A DNA stretch of 64,000 nt, taken from the IMG/VR virus record IMGVR_UViG_3300005537_000022, positions 1 through 64,000 of that record; one strand, 5' to 3'. Under the pieces are notes generated by a model. It made no database searches. It had not been told where the DNA came from and saw only the letters and a program-made list of their open reading frames with translations. This document shows positions 7,610-15,601 of this stretch, piece by piece. The first letter of the stretch is position 1; each line of letters starts with the position of its first letter. The stretch is from a virus. Position numbers and translations under genes: made by a program.

Positions 7610-8065
7610 GTGGCTGAGCTGACCACCGTCCGCCCGCGACCGTGCCCGTCGTGCCCCTACCGGCGCGACGTCCCGTCGGGAATCTGGGACGCGTCCGAAT
7701 ACGACCGGCTTCCCGTCTACGACCTGGGCACCGGAGAGCAGGCCCTCGCGGGCGCGTTCTACCTGTTCCACTGCCATTCGGCGCCCGGGCGGATCTGCGC
7801 CGGGTGGGCCGGCTGCCACGACATGGAAGAGAACCTGGCGGTCCGGATGAACATCCGCGACATCGACCCGGCCGTCTTCGAGTACGTCTCCCCGGTGCCG
7901 CTGTTCGCCTCCGGTGCCGAGGCCGCGGAGCACGGCAAGCGGGACCTGCCCGCGCCGGGACCGGAGGCGGTGCGCAAGGCCCGGCAGCTTCTCGGGCTTC
8001 AGGCCAGGAGGAACCGGAACGAGAACGCCGCCACGGCGGCACGCAAGGAGGGAAGTCATGGATAA
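7610..8065 (+). CDS. DUF6283-like protein, 151 aa
   Basis: CPSCPYRRDVPSGIWDASEY near residues 12-31 is the signature I associate with the DUF6283 family of actinobacteria and their phages. HCHSAPGRICAGWAGCHD supplies more Cys and His ligands. The C-terminus is basic. The family has no known activity; metal binding is likely. The next gene's ATG lies inside its end. Confidence 0.65.
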   Translation: MAELTTVRPRPCPSCPYRRDVPSGIWDASEYDRLPVYDLGTGEQALAGAFYLFHCHSAPGRICAGWAGCHDMEENLAVRMNIRDIDPAVFEYVSPVPLFASGAEAAEHGKRDLPAPGPEAVRKARQLLGLQARRNRNENAATAARKEGSHG

Positions 8066-8462
8066 TCCGCGGCTCGGGCGCAAGGTGCTCGACTTCGTGA
8101 CCGCGCACCGCGATCAGTTCGACATGGGGGCGTGGGGCTACACGAGCCACGCCTGCGGCACGACGGGCTGCCTGGCCGGGTGGGCGATGATCCTCTCTGG
8201 CTACACGCTGGCAGTGAACCAGTCGTCCGGTGCCGAGACTTTCCGCCGCCCGGACGGCTCGGAGGTTTCCGACGAGGGGGGCGAGGCGCAGGAGCTGCTC
8301 GGGCTGACGGCCGGCGAGCGCGATAACGGCAGCGGGGCCTCCCCGCTGTTCCTCATGTATGAGGACGAGGCGATCGAACGGTTCCGGGAGCTCGTGGAAG
8401 CCTCCGAGGCGCGGGCCGCAGAGAGGGCTGCCACGGCGGCGCGAGAGGAGTGCCGGGCATGA
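8058..8462 (+). CDS. actinophage-type conserved hypothetical protein, 134 aa
   Basis: HACGTTGCLAGWAMILSGY (about residues 32-50) is a motif I recognise from actinophage proteins of unknown function. The acidic C-terminal half ends in a helix rich in Ala and Glu. ATG with a GGAGGGAAG ribosome site inside the previous gene. Confidence 0.6.
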   Translation: MDNPRLGRKVLDFVTAHRDQFDMGAWGYTSHACGTTGCLAGWAMILSGYTLAVNQSSGAETFRRPDGSEVSDEGGEAQELLGLTAGERDNGSGASPLFLMYEDEAIERFRELVEASEARAAERAATAAREECRA

Positions 8463-8746
8463 CCTTCGCAGAGATCCGGCGCGGAGTCCGGCCGGGCCAG
8501 GAGTACACGGTCACGAACGCCCAGGTTCCGGAACTCGGCCCGGTCACGGTGCGGGTCGGGCGCGTGCTCGACTACGCGTTCTTCGTGGAGCACGGGTCCG
8601 GCGAGTCGAAGATCGCCTGGCCGCCTTCGCGCTACGTGACGCTTGACGACGACGGCACGCTGCACCTGTGCGGCACGGGAGATCACATCGGGCGCCCGTT
8701 CCTGACGCTCGTCCCGGTCGGGCCGCGCGGGCAGGTGAGCAACTGA
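8459..8746 (+). CDS. hypothetical protein, 95 aa
   Basis: Beta-rich: VRPGQEYTVTNAQVPELGPV, then VGRVLDYAFFVEHGSGESK, perhaps a small barrel. ATGA overlap with the gene before; its stop overlaps the next ATG. Function unknown. Confidence 0.6.
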   Translation: MTFAEIRRGVRPGQEYTVTNAQVPELGPVTVRVGRVLDYAFFVEHGSGESKIAWPPSRYVTLDDDGTLHLCGTGDHIGRPFLTLVPVGPRGQVSN

Positions 8747-8934
8747 TGGAAGTTACCCTTGAGCAGCTCGCCGCTGCGGTCCGGGGCATCCCGATGGAAG
8801 CGCACCGGGGCGATATCGACGCCCACGACGACCCGCAGTACTGCCTCGTAATCCCTGCGGATCCTGAGGCGTACGCCAGCATCCTGCTCGACTACGTCGC
8901 CGCGTATTTCCCCGAGCAGGTGAGCGGACAGTGA
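8746..8934 (+). CDS. small hypothetical protein, 62 aa
   Basis: Starts MEVTLEQLAAAVRGIPMEAH. Tight overlap with both neighbours (TGATG and GTGA) supports translation. No motif recognised. Confidence 0.55.
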   Translation: MEVTLEQLAAAVRGIPMEAHRGDIDAHDDPQYCLVIPADPEAYASILLDYVAAYFPEQVSGQ

Positions 8935-9167
8935 ACAAGCGCGAGAAGGCGATCCTCGCCAAGGTGTACGAGGGCCTGAACCAGATGACGGGCCTCAGCC
9001 CGCTCAATCCGATGGACATCCGGGCGGTGAGCGCCAGCCTGAAGACTTGCACCGGGGCGGCGCGGGACCTGCTGTCCGCCGTCTCGAACCTCGGCTTCGG
9101 CGACTACGACGAAGCCGAGACCTGTGCCGACGAAGCACTGAGCACGCTCGCGGCAGGCCGCAAGTGA
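8931..9167 (+). CDS. small helical protein, 78 aa
   Basis: Starts MNKREKAILAKVYEGLNQMTG and is predicted all-helical. GTG start overlapping the previous stop by 4 bases; the next gene begins in its stop. Function unknown. Confidence 0.6.
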   Translation: MNKREKAILAKVYEGLNQMTGLSPLNPMDIRAVSASLKTCTGAARDLLSAVSNLGFGDYDEAETCADEALSTLAAGRK

Positions 9168-9679
9168 GCGACCTCTACGGCCTCGACGACGACTGGCGTG
9201 AGGACGACGACGAGGACCGGGAGCCGGACGACGACTGGTACGACGACGATGATTACCGGGAGCCGGACCCCGAGGACGGCGATATTGCCAGGGCGTACGA
9301 GGAGCATTACGAGCACCTCGACACGGTCCACGGCGGCGGAGAGTGCGACTGCCGGCCCTCCCTGGCCGACCGCCTGTCCCGGCGGGCAGAGGACGCGGCG
9401 TACTGGCTGCGAGGCATCCGCAACCGGATGGCCGCCGCCACCCGGAGGCCGTGCACGCTGCGGCTCGGCCCGGCCGAGATCACCGTCCGCCTGAGCGCCG
9501 GCCGGGCATGCGGTGCCTGCGGCGGCAGGGGATGGTCCTACGGCCTCGACCGCAGCCGTCCCGACGAGAGGCCGCCCGGTTACAACACGGTGTCCCTGTG
9601 CGGGTGCGGGGCCGCGATCGGGCAACTCGCCGAAACGCGCCGCTACCTGCGGAGCACCGACAAGGCACCACCCTTCTAG
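9164..9679 (+). CDS. acidic protein with C-terminal zinc motif, 171 aa
   Basis: The first 40 residues are extremely acidic, which may mimic DNA or serve as a binding tail. CDCRP follows, then CGACGGRGWSY and CGCG near the C-terminus, resembling a DnaJ-type CxxCxGxG zinc repeat. GTG overlaps the previous stop. The acidic N-terminus makes an inhibitor or DNA-mimic role imaginable, but nothing in the sequence proves it. Confidence 0.6.
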   Translation: MSDLYGLDDDWREDDDEDREPDDDWYDDDDYREPDPEDGDIARAYEEHYEHLDTVHGGGECDCRPSLADRLSRRAEDAAYWLRGIRNRMAAATRRPCTLRLGPAEITVRLSAGRACGACGGRGWSYGLDRSRPDERPPGYNTVSLCGCGAAIGQLAETRRYLRSTDKAPPF

Positions 9680-9700
9680 CCACCACGAGAGGACAACGCA

Positions 9701-10231
9701 ATGGGATTCCCGATCGGGGCAAGGTTCGCCCATCCGGACGCCGGATGGAAAACGGACCAGCAACTCGCCGCGAGGCACCTGAAGCCCGGCCAGGTGTACG
9801 TGGTGCTCCGGCTTGAGGTGGGCCAGTCAGGCAGCACCCTGTACCTCAACGAGCCCGGCCTTCGTTACACCGCGTTCAACTCGGTCATGTTCGAGCCGGC
9901 CGCGCTGCCCGGCTTCGAGGACGACGAGGCGGAGGACGGCGAGCCTGGCATGTCCACGGCGGGCGACCTGGCCGACTACCTCGCCGCCCAGCCGAGGGAC
10001 CGCAAGGTGATCCTCCGCAAGGACGCCGAGGGCGACGGGCACTCTCCCCTCGCTGATGCCTGGGAAGCCCTGTACGTGGCCGACAGCACTCATTCCGGCG
10101 AGGTCTACCCGACCCCGGAGGACGTCGCCCTGTGGGTGGCGGCAGGTTCGTGGAGCGAGGCGGACGCGGCCGACCGGTACGAGCCGGGCGACGCCGCCGA
10201 GCGCGTCATCGTGCTGGGACCGGTGAACTGA
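9701..10231 (+). CDS. hypothetical protein, 176 aa
   Basis: ATG preceded by a GAGAGGA ribosome site 21 bases after the previous stop. The N-terminal half is beta-rich with LKPGQVYVVLRLEVGQSGST; an acidic linker precedes a second domain with STAGDLADYLAAQPRDRKV. Function unknown. Confidence 0.6.
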   Translation: MGFPIGARFAHPDAGWKTDQQLAARHLKPGQVYVVLRLEVGQSGSTLYLNEPGLRYTAFNSVMFEPAALPGFEDDEAEDGEPGMSTAGDLADYLAAQPRDRKVILRKDAEGDGHSPLADAWEALYVADSTHSGEVYPTPEDVALWVAAGSWSEADAADRYEPGDAAERVIVLGPVN

Positions 10232-10572
10232 TGGCTGACTTCGGCGAGCTTGTGGCCGCGCTCCGCTCTTGGACCAGGAACCACGACCCGCACGTCCGGG
10301 CCGCTGTCGAACTGCTGATTACGCACGGGCACTGGCTGCGCCGCGAGGACTTCACCAGTGAGTGCGTGCGCCAGGTCGGCGGCGTCACGGTGATCGACTG
10401 GAACCATGCCGCCGGACCCTGGTACGCGTCCTCGTCCGAGGTCGCGATGCTTGACCTGGCGGTCGCGATCGGCTCCGACAGGTACCGGCTGTCCCGCATG
10501 GACGACGAGAACGCAGGGGCGATCGTGAAGGCGTTCGCCGCCGCGCTTGCCGTGGGGGCCCGCCGTGGCTGA
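10231..10572 (+). CDS. hypothetical protein, 113 aa
   Basis: Starts MADFGELVAALRSWTRNHDP. It contains LITHGHWLRREDFTSECV and VTVIDWNHAAGPW. A mixed alpha/beta protein with no catalytic motif recognised. TGATG overlap with the gene before and an 8-base overlap with the next. Confidence 0.6.
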   Translation: MADFGELVAALRSWTRNHDPHVRAAVELLITHGHWLRREDFTSECVRQVGGVTVIDWNHAAGPWYASSSEVAMLDLAVAIGSDRYRLSRMDDENAGAIVKAFAAALAVGARRG

Positions 10573-11077
10573 CCGTCCCCTGATGCTGGTCGACGTTGAC
10601 GGCGTGCTGAACGTGATCACATCCGCGAAAGAGCGCCGCCGCCTGTGCCACTACGAGGGATGGCGGCAGAAGCGAGTGGACGCGGGCGGCCTCTCGTACC
10701 GGCTGACGGTCAACCCGGCGCACGGCCCGATGCTCCTGCGCCTGGCGGCGGAGACGGGTTCGGAACTCGCCTGGGGAACGACCTGGGAAGAGTACGCCAA
10801 CCTGTGCGTCGGCCCGCTGGTCGGCCTGCCAGAGCTGCCTGTCTGCCCGGTGGTGAGGTTCCCGCACAAGGCGGACGGGATCGTCCCGTGGACCGGAGGC
10901 CGGCCGTTCGTGTGGTTCGACGACGAGCCTGACGCCGCCGAGGTCACGGCACGGCTGGCGGGCGCGCAGGCGCATCTCGTGGTGGCCGTGGACGAGCGGG
11001 AAGGGCTGGCCGGGCGGCACATCGACGCTGCCCGCGAATGGCTTCTCGCGCTGACGCCGGAGGCTGGCCGTGGCTGA
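10565..11077 (+). CDS. HAD-superfamily phosphatase-like protein, 170 aa
   Basis: Residues 8-14 read VDVDGVL, the HAD nucleophile motif (D10, D12). WGTTWEE supplies motif II Thr, and WFDDEPD near residue 118 is a motif IV acidic cluster. The family includes the HAD domains associated with RNA-repair proteins and small-molecule phosphatases. Probably a soluble phosphatase with unknown substrate. GTG start; both ends overlap neighbours by 8 bases. Confidence 0.7.
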   Translation: MADRPLMLVDVDGVLNVITSAKERRRLCHYEGWRQKRVDAGGLSYRLTVNPAHGPMLLRLAAETGSELAWGTTWEEYANLCVGPLVGLPELPVCPVVRFPHKADGIVPWTGGRPFVWFDDEPDAAEVTARLAGAQAHLVVAVDEREGLAGRHIDAAREWLLALTPEAGRG

Positions 11078-11408
11078 CGAACCGCTCACCCTGCTCCAGG
11101 CCGCGCTCCTTGAAGCGGTCAGGCCGACCCCGGCCGGGCGGCCTCCGCGACGCCACGCCCCGGACCCGCTGGCCGCCCACGGCTGCCTCCACGCCGCCGT
11201 GCTGGTCACTCCGCGCGGGGAGCGGGTCTGGTACCCGTGCCGCAGCCACGACGGAGGACACCACCGCTTCGCCGCGCACTGGCCGCCGTGCCCCGCCCCG
11301 TGGTGCAGGCTCCCGGCCGGCCATGCCGCGGAGGGAACCATGCACGACATCCCGCCGGGAACCGTCGAGTACCACGACGAGACAGGAGTGACAGGCCATG
11401 TGCGGTGA
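11070..11408 (+). CDS. hypothetical Cys/His-containing protein, 112 aa
   Basis: Contains a repeated Pro/His-rich pattern (HWPPCPAPWCRLPAGHA) that could bind zinc. GTG start 8 bases inside the HAD gene. It overlaps the next gene by 11 bases. Function not recognised. Confidence 0.55.
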   Translation: MADEPLTLLQAALLEAVRPTPAGRPPRRHAPDPLAAHGCLHAAVLVTPRGERVWYPCRSHDGGHHRFAAHWPPCPAPWCRLPAGHAAEGTMHDIPPGTVEYHDETGVTGHVR

Positions 11409-11886
11409 GTGCGATATCGGCTCCGGCCGGTTCGCGGACATCGGGGCGGTCATGGACCAGGTGCGCGCGAACGTCCGCCGTCACGGCTGGCATGCCACCG
11501 CCGTGACGGAAATGCCCCCCTGGGCTTACACGACCGGCCTGGCCGGAACGTACGGCCATCCGGAACTGCTGGTCGCCGGCCTGGACCCGGGCACCGCGCA
11601 CGGCCTGCTCAGCGCGGCGGCGCGCCTGATCAAGGACGGGCGGCGCCTTGAGCCCGGCGCGGACATCACCCGCGTCGCCCGGGGCTTCCCGGTCCGGGTG
11701 GCCGACGTCTACCGGGGTTCGTGCCGCCTGTCGTTCGGGGTGGCGGACCGCTACTACGGCAGGCCGGTCCCGGTCCGCCAGATCCTCTGGCCCGACCCGG
11801 CCGGCCGGTTCCCGGGCGAGCCCGGCTGCGACCCGGAGATGGCGGCCGTGCAGGACACCGGAAGGGGAGACCGCAATGGCGGCTGA
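11398..11886 (+). CDS. DUF4262-like protein, 162 aa
   Basis: The order VRRHGWHATAV, PPWAYTTGLAGTYGHPEL and LLVAGLDPGTAHGLLSAAA matches what I know of DUF4262, a widespread bacterial family of unknown function also carried by actinophages. CGEC at residues 2-5 adds a possible metal site. Start and stop overlap neighbours. Confidence 0.7.
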   Translation: MCGECDIGSGRFADIGAVMDQVRANVRRHGWHATAVTEMPPWAYTTGLAGTYGHPELLVAGLDPGTAHGLLSAAARLIKDGRRLEPGADITRVARGFPVRVADVYRGSCRLSFGVADRYYGRPVPVRQILWPDPAGRFPGEPGCDPEMAAVQDTGRGDRNGG

Positions 11887-12286
11887 CGACCCGGTCTCGG
11901 CCGTCCTGGCGGAGATCCGCGACCGCAACGAGGCGTGGATCAAGAAGGCGCGGTTCACCGAGTGGACGGTGTCCCGCCAGGGCGAGGGGGATATCCGCCG
12001 CCTGCTGGCCGCTCTTGACGCGGTCCTGAAACGCCACCGGCCCGTCCAGCTCTACGGCATGGCGGAGGACTTCTCCGGCCGCCCGGCGTGCGCTCACGGC
12101 CCGGACTACGACGGGGACGCGCATTACGAGGGCGACGACGGGATCTGGTACTGCATGGGCGAGCCGACCGTTGTCGTGTGCGGTTCCTGTGCCGACCAGA
12201 GTGACAGCGACGCGTGGGTGTGGCCGTGCCCGACCTATGAGGACATCGCCGGGGCACTGGCCGGGAAGGGGAACGACGGTGGCTGA
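11876..12286 (+). CDS. hypothetical protein, 136 aa
   Basis: N-terminal helix AVLAEIRDRNEAWIKKARF, a second helix LLAALDAVLKRHRPV, then CAHG...CMG...VVCGSC, a possible zinc site near residues 75-103. The ATG lies inside the DUF4262 gene; the stop overlaps the next GTG by 8 bases. Function unknown. Confidence 0.6.
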   Translation: MAADDPVSAVLAEIRDRNEAWIKKARFTEWTVSRQGEGDIRRLLAALDAVLKRHRPVQLYGMAEDFSGRPACAHGPDYDGDAHYEGDDGIWYCMGEPTVVVCGSCADQSDSDAWVWPCPTYEDIAGALAGKGNDGG

Positions 12287-12599
12287 GGGCGGCACCGGGA
12301 CCGCCCCGTGCTTCCTTGACCTCCAGTGGCACGGCTACTGGGGAGACAAGCCGTCCGGCGTTGCCTGCGGTGAGCCGTCGTCCGCCGCAGTCGGCCTTGC
12401 CTGCGTTCACGAGCATGTCGACGGGGGCCGCATCTGCGCCGGGTGCGCCGCGGATGTCCAGCAGGCAGCCGGGACGCTCACCTGCCCGCGCTGCTGGAAC
12501 AGCCAGGAGCGTCATGCCTGCTACTGCCTGGTCGTCATCTACTGGGATGGCGGCGGGAAGACAATCGTCCAGGGGAAGACGGGAGGCGCCGGTGCCTGA
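12279..12599 (+). CDS. zinc-ribbon protein, 106 aa
   Basis: CVHEHVDGGRICAGCAADV followed by CPRCWNSQERHACYC gives at least two metal sites. The pattern resembles actinobacterial small zinc-ribbon proteins that read 'C.H....D..RVC..C'. Function unknown. GTG start overlapping the previous gene. Confidence 0.6.
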   Translation: MAEGGTGTAPCFLDLQWHGYWGDKPSGVACGEPSSAAVGLACVHEHVDGGRICAGCAADVQQAAGTLTCPRCWNSQERHACYCLVVIYWDGGGKTIVQGKTGGAGA

Positions 12600-12906
12600 A
12601 CCAGCGACCGGGGAGGCAATGCCCGACAACGGCCCGTACGACAGCGACCGCCAGGCGCACGCCGCCGCCGTGGCCGCGATCCCGCCCGAAGGCGGATGGA
12701 GCATCCTGCGACGGGACCAGAACCGGGAACTCCTCGCCCGCGCACTCGAATCCGCGGGCGTCGAGCGCGGCCGGTACGACGACCGGGTCATCGAATGGCT
12801 GTCCGGGTACGGGGACGCGGTCTGCGCCGTGGTGGCCGGGCTGATCGCCCGTGCCCATGAGGCGGGGAAGGCCGCCGCCCCGGCCGGCGCGGAGGAGAGC
12901 CCGTGA
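12592..12906 (+). CDS. helical hypothetical protein, 104 aa
   Basis: Starts VPEPATGEAMPDNGPYDSD; an internal ATG follows at residue 10. Contains RYDDRVIEWLSGYGDAVCAV, a pattern seen in several actinophage small proteins. GTGA-type coupling to the next gene. Function unknown. Confidence 0.6.
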   Translation: MPEPATGEAMPDNGPYDSDRQAHAAAVAAIPPEGGWSILRRDQNRELLARALESAGVERGRYDDRVIEWLSGYGDAVCAVVAGLIARAHEAGKAAAPAGAEESP

Positions 12907-13235
12907 TCGCGGTCCTGAACTGGGCGCTGGCCCACTGGTTCCTGATCTTCCTGCTGTTGGGCGTCTTCGGGGGCGTCCGCGACTTCTTCGTCGGCGCCTG
13001 GAAAGAGGTCGCCGGCGTCCGGCACAAGCGCCGCATGAAAGAGCTGCGGGCGCAGGAGCGGATCGCCCGCGCAGCCCGGCAGGCGGCACCAGCCGGGCTG
13101 CCGAAGCCAGGGCCGTGCGTTCACCGCAACGTCGCCGCCGTGGTCTCGAAAGCCGACGAGGTCGTGGGATGGCTCTGCAGGACGTGCGACACCCAGCTTC
13201 CCGCCGACTGGGCAGTGAGAGAGGAAGACCTGTGA
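12903..13235 (+). CDS. membrane-anchored zinc-ribbon protein, 110 aa
   Basis: Residues 5-25 (LNWALAHWFLIFLLLGVFGG) form one transmembrane helix; a basic helix follows (HKRRMKELRAQERIARAARQ). The C-terminal part has CVHRN and CRTCD, a likely zinc ribbon on the cytosolic side. GTG overlaps the previous stop by 4 bases. It may tether a complex to the membrane; that is inference. Confidence 0.6.
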   Translation: MIAVLNWALAHWFLIFLLLGVFGGVRDFFVGAWKEVAGVRHKRRMKELRAQERIARAARQAAPAGLPKPGPCVHRNVAAVVSKADEVVGWLCRTCDTQLPADWAVREEDL

Positions 13236-13882
13236 GGTTCAAGATCCGCCCGATCGGCCTGTGGACCGACCCGGAAACCCCGGACCGCCGGTCGTCGGGC
13301 GTGTTCCGTGCCACGTGGGACTCCACGCTGGACCTGCTGGGCCGCGAGGCCGAGAGCCTCGGGGCCGGCCTGGTCGTCGTCCAGGTCGACGTGCGGGAGG
13401 TCGACCTGCGCCTTGACGGCACCCTGAAGGCGCGGGCGAGCGTCAGCCATCCCGGCGTCGCCGTGTCGTTCGAGTCGGAGTACGGCCCGCTGCGGTACGC
13501 GACCGACCAGTACGAGCAGCAGTGGCGGGGGGCGATGCCCGGATGGCAGGCGAACGTGCGTGCCATCGCGCTCGCCCTCGGGGCGCTCCGCGCGGTCGAC
13601 CGCTACGGGGTCACCAGGCGCGGCGAGCAGTACCGCGGGTGGACGGCCATCCCGTCCGCGCCGCCGGGGCGCGGCCCGTTCACCGGGCGGGACGACGCCG
13701 AGGCGTGGATGATCCTGTGCGCCACGGAGTGCGGCATCGGAACCTGGGATGACTGGGAAGCCCTCTATAAGGCGCTGGCCAAGCGGATGCATCCCGACAC
13801 GGCCACCGGAAACCCGGACCTGTGGGAACGGCTCGACGCCGCCGCGACGCTGCTCGGGGCGAGAGGAGGCCCCCGTGCCTGA
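13232..13882 (+). CDS. DnaJ-like (J-domain) phage protein, 216 aa
   Basis: Beta-rich N-terminal domain (residues 1-125) with HPGVAVSFESEYGPLRYATD, then RYGVTRRGEQYRGW, and a C-terminal J-like segment with the diagnostic HPD at residues 187-189 (KRMHPDTATG). Similar proteins are called DnaJ-like chaperonins in actinophages. J domains stimulate Hsp70 ATPase, so it may recruit host DnaK. GTG overlaps the previous stop by 4 bases. Confidence 0.7.
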   Translation: MRFKIRPIGLWTDPETPDRRSSGVFRATWDSTLDLLGREAESLGAGLVVVQVDVREVDLRLDGTLKARASVSHPGVAVSFESEYGPLRYATDQYEQQWRGAMPGWQANVRAIALALGALRAVDRYGVTRRGEQYRGWTAIPSAPPGRGPFTGRDDAEAWMILCATECGIGTWDDWEALYKALAKRMHPDTATGNPDLWERLDAAATLLGARGGPRA

Positions 13883-14234
13883 CATCCCGATGACCGGCCT
13901 GGCAGCGGTCCCGTGGCGTACCGGCCGCACCCTGGGCCGTACCCTCTACGCCCGTACGGGCGGGGACGACTGGAAGGCCGACACCGCGATCGGCATGCTC
14001 GACACGCCGGAGCTCGCGGCAGAAGCATGCGCGGCGCACAACGCGGTGCTCAGCCTAGAGCAGCTCGCCGCCGCCGGGTACGACGTCTGCACCGGCACCT
14101 GCAAGGGACCAGGCCAATCGGGGATGTACGCGTCCCTTGAGCACCTGGGACTTGACGAGCCGGAGGAGTTCTACGGGCAGACCGTAGCCGAGGCGCTGGC
14201 GAAGGCCCGTGAGTGGGCGGAGGGGAAGCCGTGA
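13875..14234 (+). CDS. hypothetical protein, 119 aa
   Basis: Contains GRTLGRTLYARTGGDDWKAD and a C-terminal helix; residues 45-60 (MLDTPELAAEACAAHNAV) match a pattern common in phage small proteins (DTPELA..v..HN). Function unknown. GTG start inside the J-protein gene. Confidence 0.6.
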   Translation: MPDIPMTGLAAVPWRTGRTLGRTLYARTGGDDWKADTAIGMLDTPELAAEACAAHNAVLSLEQLAAAGYDVCTGTCKGPGQSGMYASLEHLGLDEPEEFYGQTVAEALAKAREWAEGKP

Positions 14235-14500
14235 TCTGGCAGATGATCTTCGGCGCCCTCGGGGGCGTCGCCTTCGTCGCCTTCGTCGGCGGCGGCGCCG
14301 CCGCGCTCTTGCTCGGGGCGCCAGGCCGGCGGCCGGGAGCGCCGGAACCGCCGCGCGCCGCCGCCCCGGCCACGCTGCACCCCCTGGAAGGGGTGCGGCT
14401 CGGGCTGCTGCTGAGCTTCCCTGACGGGGAGCCCTGCGAGGATGATTACCTCGCCCGCGAGCCGCCGCGGGAACGTAAAGAGACAGGAGACGCCAAGTGA
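14231..14500 (+). CDS. small single-pass membrane protein, 89 aa
   Basis: Residues 2-28 (IWQMIFGALGGVAFVAFVGG and onward) form a transmembrane helix; the rest is Pro/Ala-rich and charged. GTG and stop both overlap neighbours by 4 bases. No motif that would tell its role. Confidence 0.55.
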   Translation: MIWQMIFGALGGVAFVAFVGGGAAALLLGAPGRRPGAPEPPRAAAPATLHPLEGVRLGLLLSFPDGEPCEDDYLAREPPRERKETGDAK

Positions 14501-15162
14501 CCCAGTCCGGTTACCGGCACCGCATCATCGTCATGGACAGGTCCGGCAGCATCGCGAACATCCTCCTAGGGCAGCAGGGCGGCCTGGAAGAGTTCTTCTC
14601 CAGCGAAGGCGCCGTCGCCGCAGGACACCCCTCGGGCAAGGCCACCTACTCGCTGTGGGACTTCGACGACGCGATCCGCTGCGTGCACTCGCTCGCCCCG
14701 CTTGACGCAGTACGGGGCTATGTCATCGAACCGCGCGGCATGACCGCCATGTACGATGCCGTCGGCGACGCGGTGACCGCCGAAGGGGAGAAGCTCGCCG
14801 CCCTCCCCGAAGACCAGCGGCCCGAGGACGTGACCGTCATCATTGCCAGCGACGGCCTGGAGAACTCCTCCCGGCGCCGCGCCGGCCACGAGGTCAAGGC
14901 CATGCTGGACCACCAGCAGGACGCCTACGGCTGGCGGGTCATCTACATGGGCACCGGCCAGGACGCGTTCGCCGAGGGCGCGAAGATGGGCGCACGCGGG
15001 AACCTGACGCTGAACTACGTGAACACGAACACGGGATCGGCGAACACGTGGGCCGCCGCGTCGGCGATGCTCTCCCGCGCGCCCGTCGCCATGGCAACCC
15101 CGGCCGGCTACGAGTTCACCGAGGGCGAGCGGGATCTCGCCGAGTCCGGCGGCACGGACTAG
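14497..15162 (+). CDS. vWA domain protein, 221 aa
   Basis: The metal-binding motif is complete: DRSGS at residues 14-18, T83 in GMTAMYD, D119 in IIASDGLEN. This variant is familiar in actinophages. It is only distantly like the vWA protein at 26-778. The protein is soluble. vWA domains mediate metal-dependent protein contacts; neither an AAA ATPase nor another obvious partner is encoded near it. GTG overlaps the previous stop by 4 bases. Confidence 0.8.
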   Translation: MTQSGYRHRIIVMDRSGSIANILLGQQGGLEEFFSSEGAVAAGHPSGKATYSLWDFDDAIRCVHSLAPLDAVRGYVIEPRGMTAMYDAVGDAVTAEGEKLAALPEDQRPEDVTVIIASDGLENSSRRRAGHEVKAMLDHQQDAYGWRVIYMGTGQDAFAEGAKMGARGNLTLNYVNTNTGSANTWAAASAMLSRAPVAMATPAGYEFTEGERDLAESGGTD

Positions 15163-15181
15163 CTGAACGCATCATCGCCTC

Positions 15182-15457
15182 ATGCCGCCCCGCGACCCGA
15201 GGCTCTGCCCCGCGCTCGAACGCGCCCTCCCCGCCGGCGACGTCCCCGGCGGGGAGTACCGGCCCGTCCGCGAGCCCTGCCTCGTCATGTTCGGCGACGG
15301 CCAGTGGCACCAGGTGACCGTCAGGGCGCGCAGGAAAGACCGGCTGGGACGCGACATCATCGACATCGAATGGCACGCGGCCTGGTCGACGTGGAACGAA
15401 AGCTACGTCGCCACGCCGGAACTCATGAGGGAGCCCCCCGGGCCGGACGGCCCCTGA
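15182..15457 (+). CDS. hypothetical protein, 91 aa
   Basis: Last rightward gene before the attachment region. Beta-rich centre EPCLVMFGDGQWHQVTVRAR and WHAAWSTWNESY. ATG 20 bases after the vWA stop; ribosome site weak. Function unknown. Confidence 0.6.
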   Translation: MPPRDPRLCPALERALPAGDVPGGEYRPVREPCLVMFGDGQWHQVTVRARRKDRLGRDIIDIEWHAAWSTWNESYVATPELMREPPGPDGP

Positions 15458-15466
15458 CGGCGGTCC

Positions 15467-15601
15467 TCAGATCGAGGACTGGAAGCAGGCCGGCTTTTCC
15501 GGCGCGTGCTCCGGGGCGAGCACATGGACGGGAACCGCGGCGAGCTCCGCGAGCGGGACGTCACGGAGATCGCGGATCGATGAGACTGCGCTACCGGTCA
15601 T
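15467..15601 (-). CDS. FxSxx-COOH-type peptide, possible RiPP precursor, 44 aa
   Basis: The peptide contains SSIRDLRDVPLAELAAV and ends CFQSSI, so its last five residues are F-x-S-x-x-COOH. That terminus and the DLxxVPLxxL leader element are what I know of FxsA peptides, which radical-SAM enzymes convert to cyclophanes in actinomycetes. No maturase gene is in this window. A minus-strand TAGCAT (15614-15609) would start RNA at 15602, one base before the ATG, so it is probably leaderless. It is shorter than most family members as I recall them. It lies between the left arm and attP. Alternative: chance ORF. Confidence 0.5.
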   Translation of the reverse strand: MTGSAVSSIRDLRDVPLAELAAVPVHVLAPEHAPEKPACFQSSI

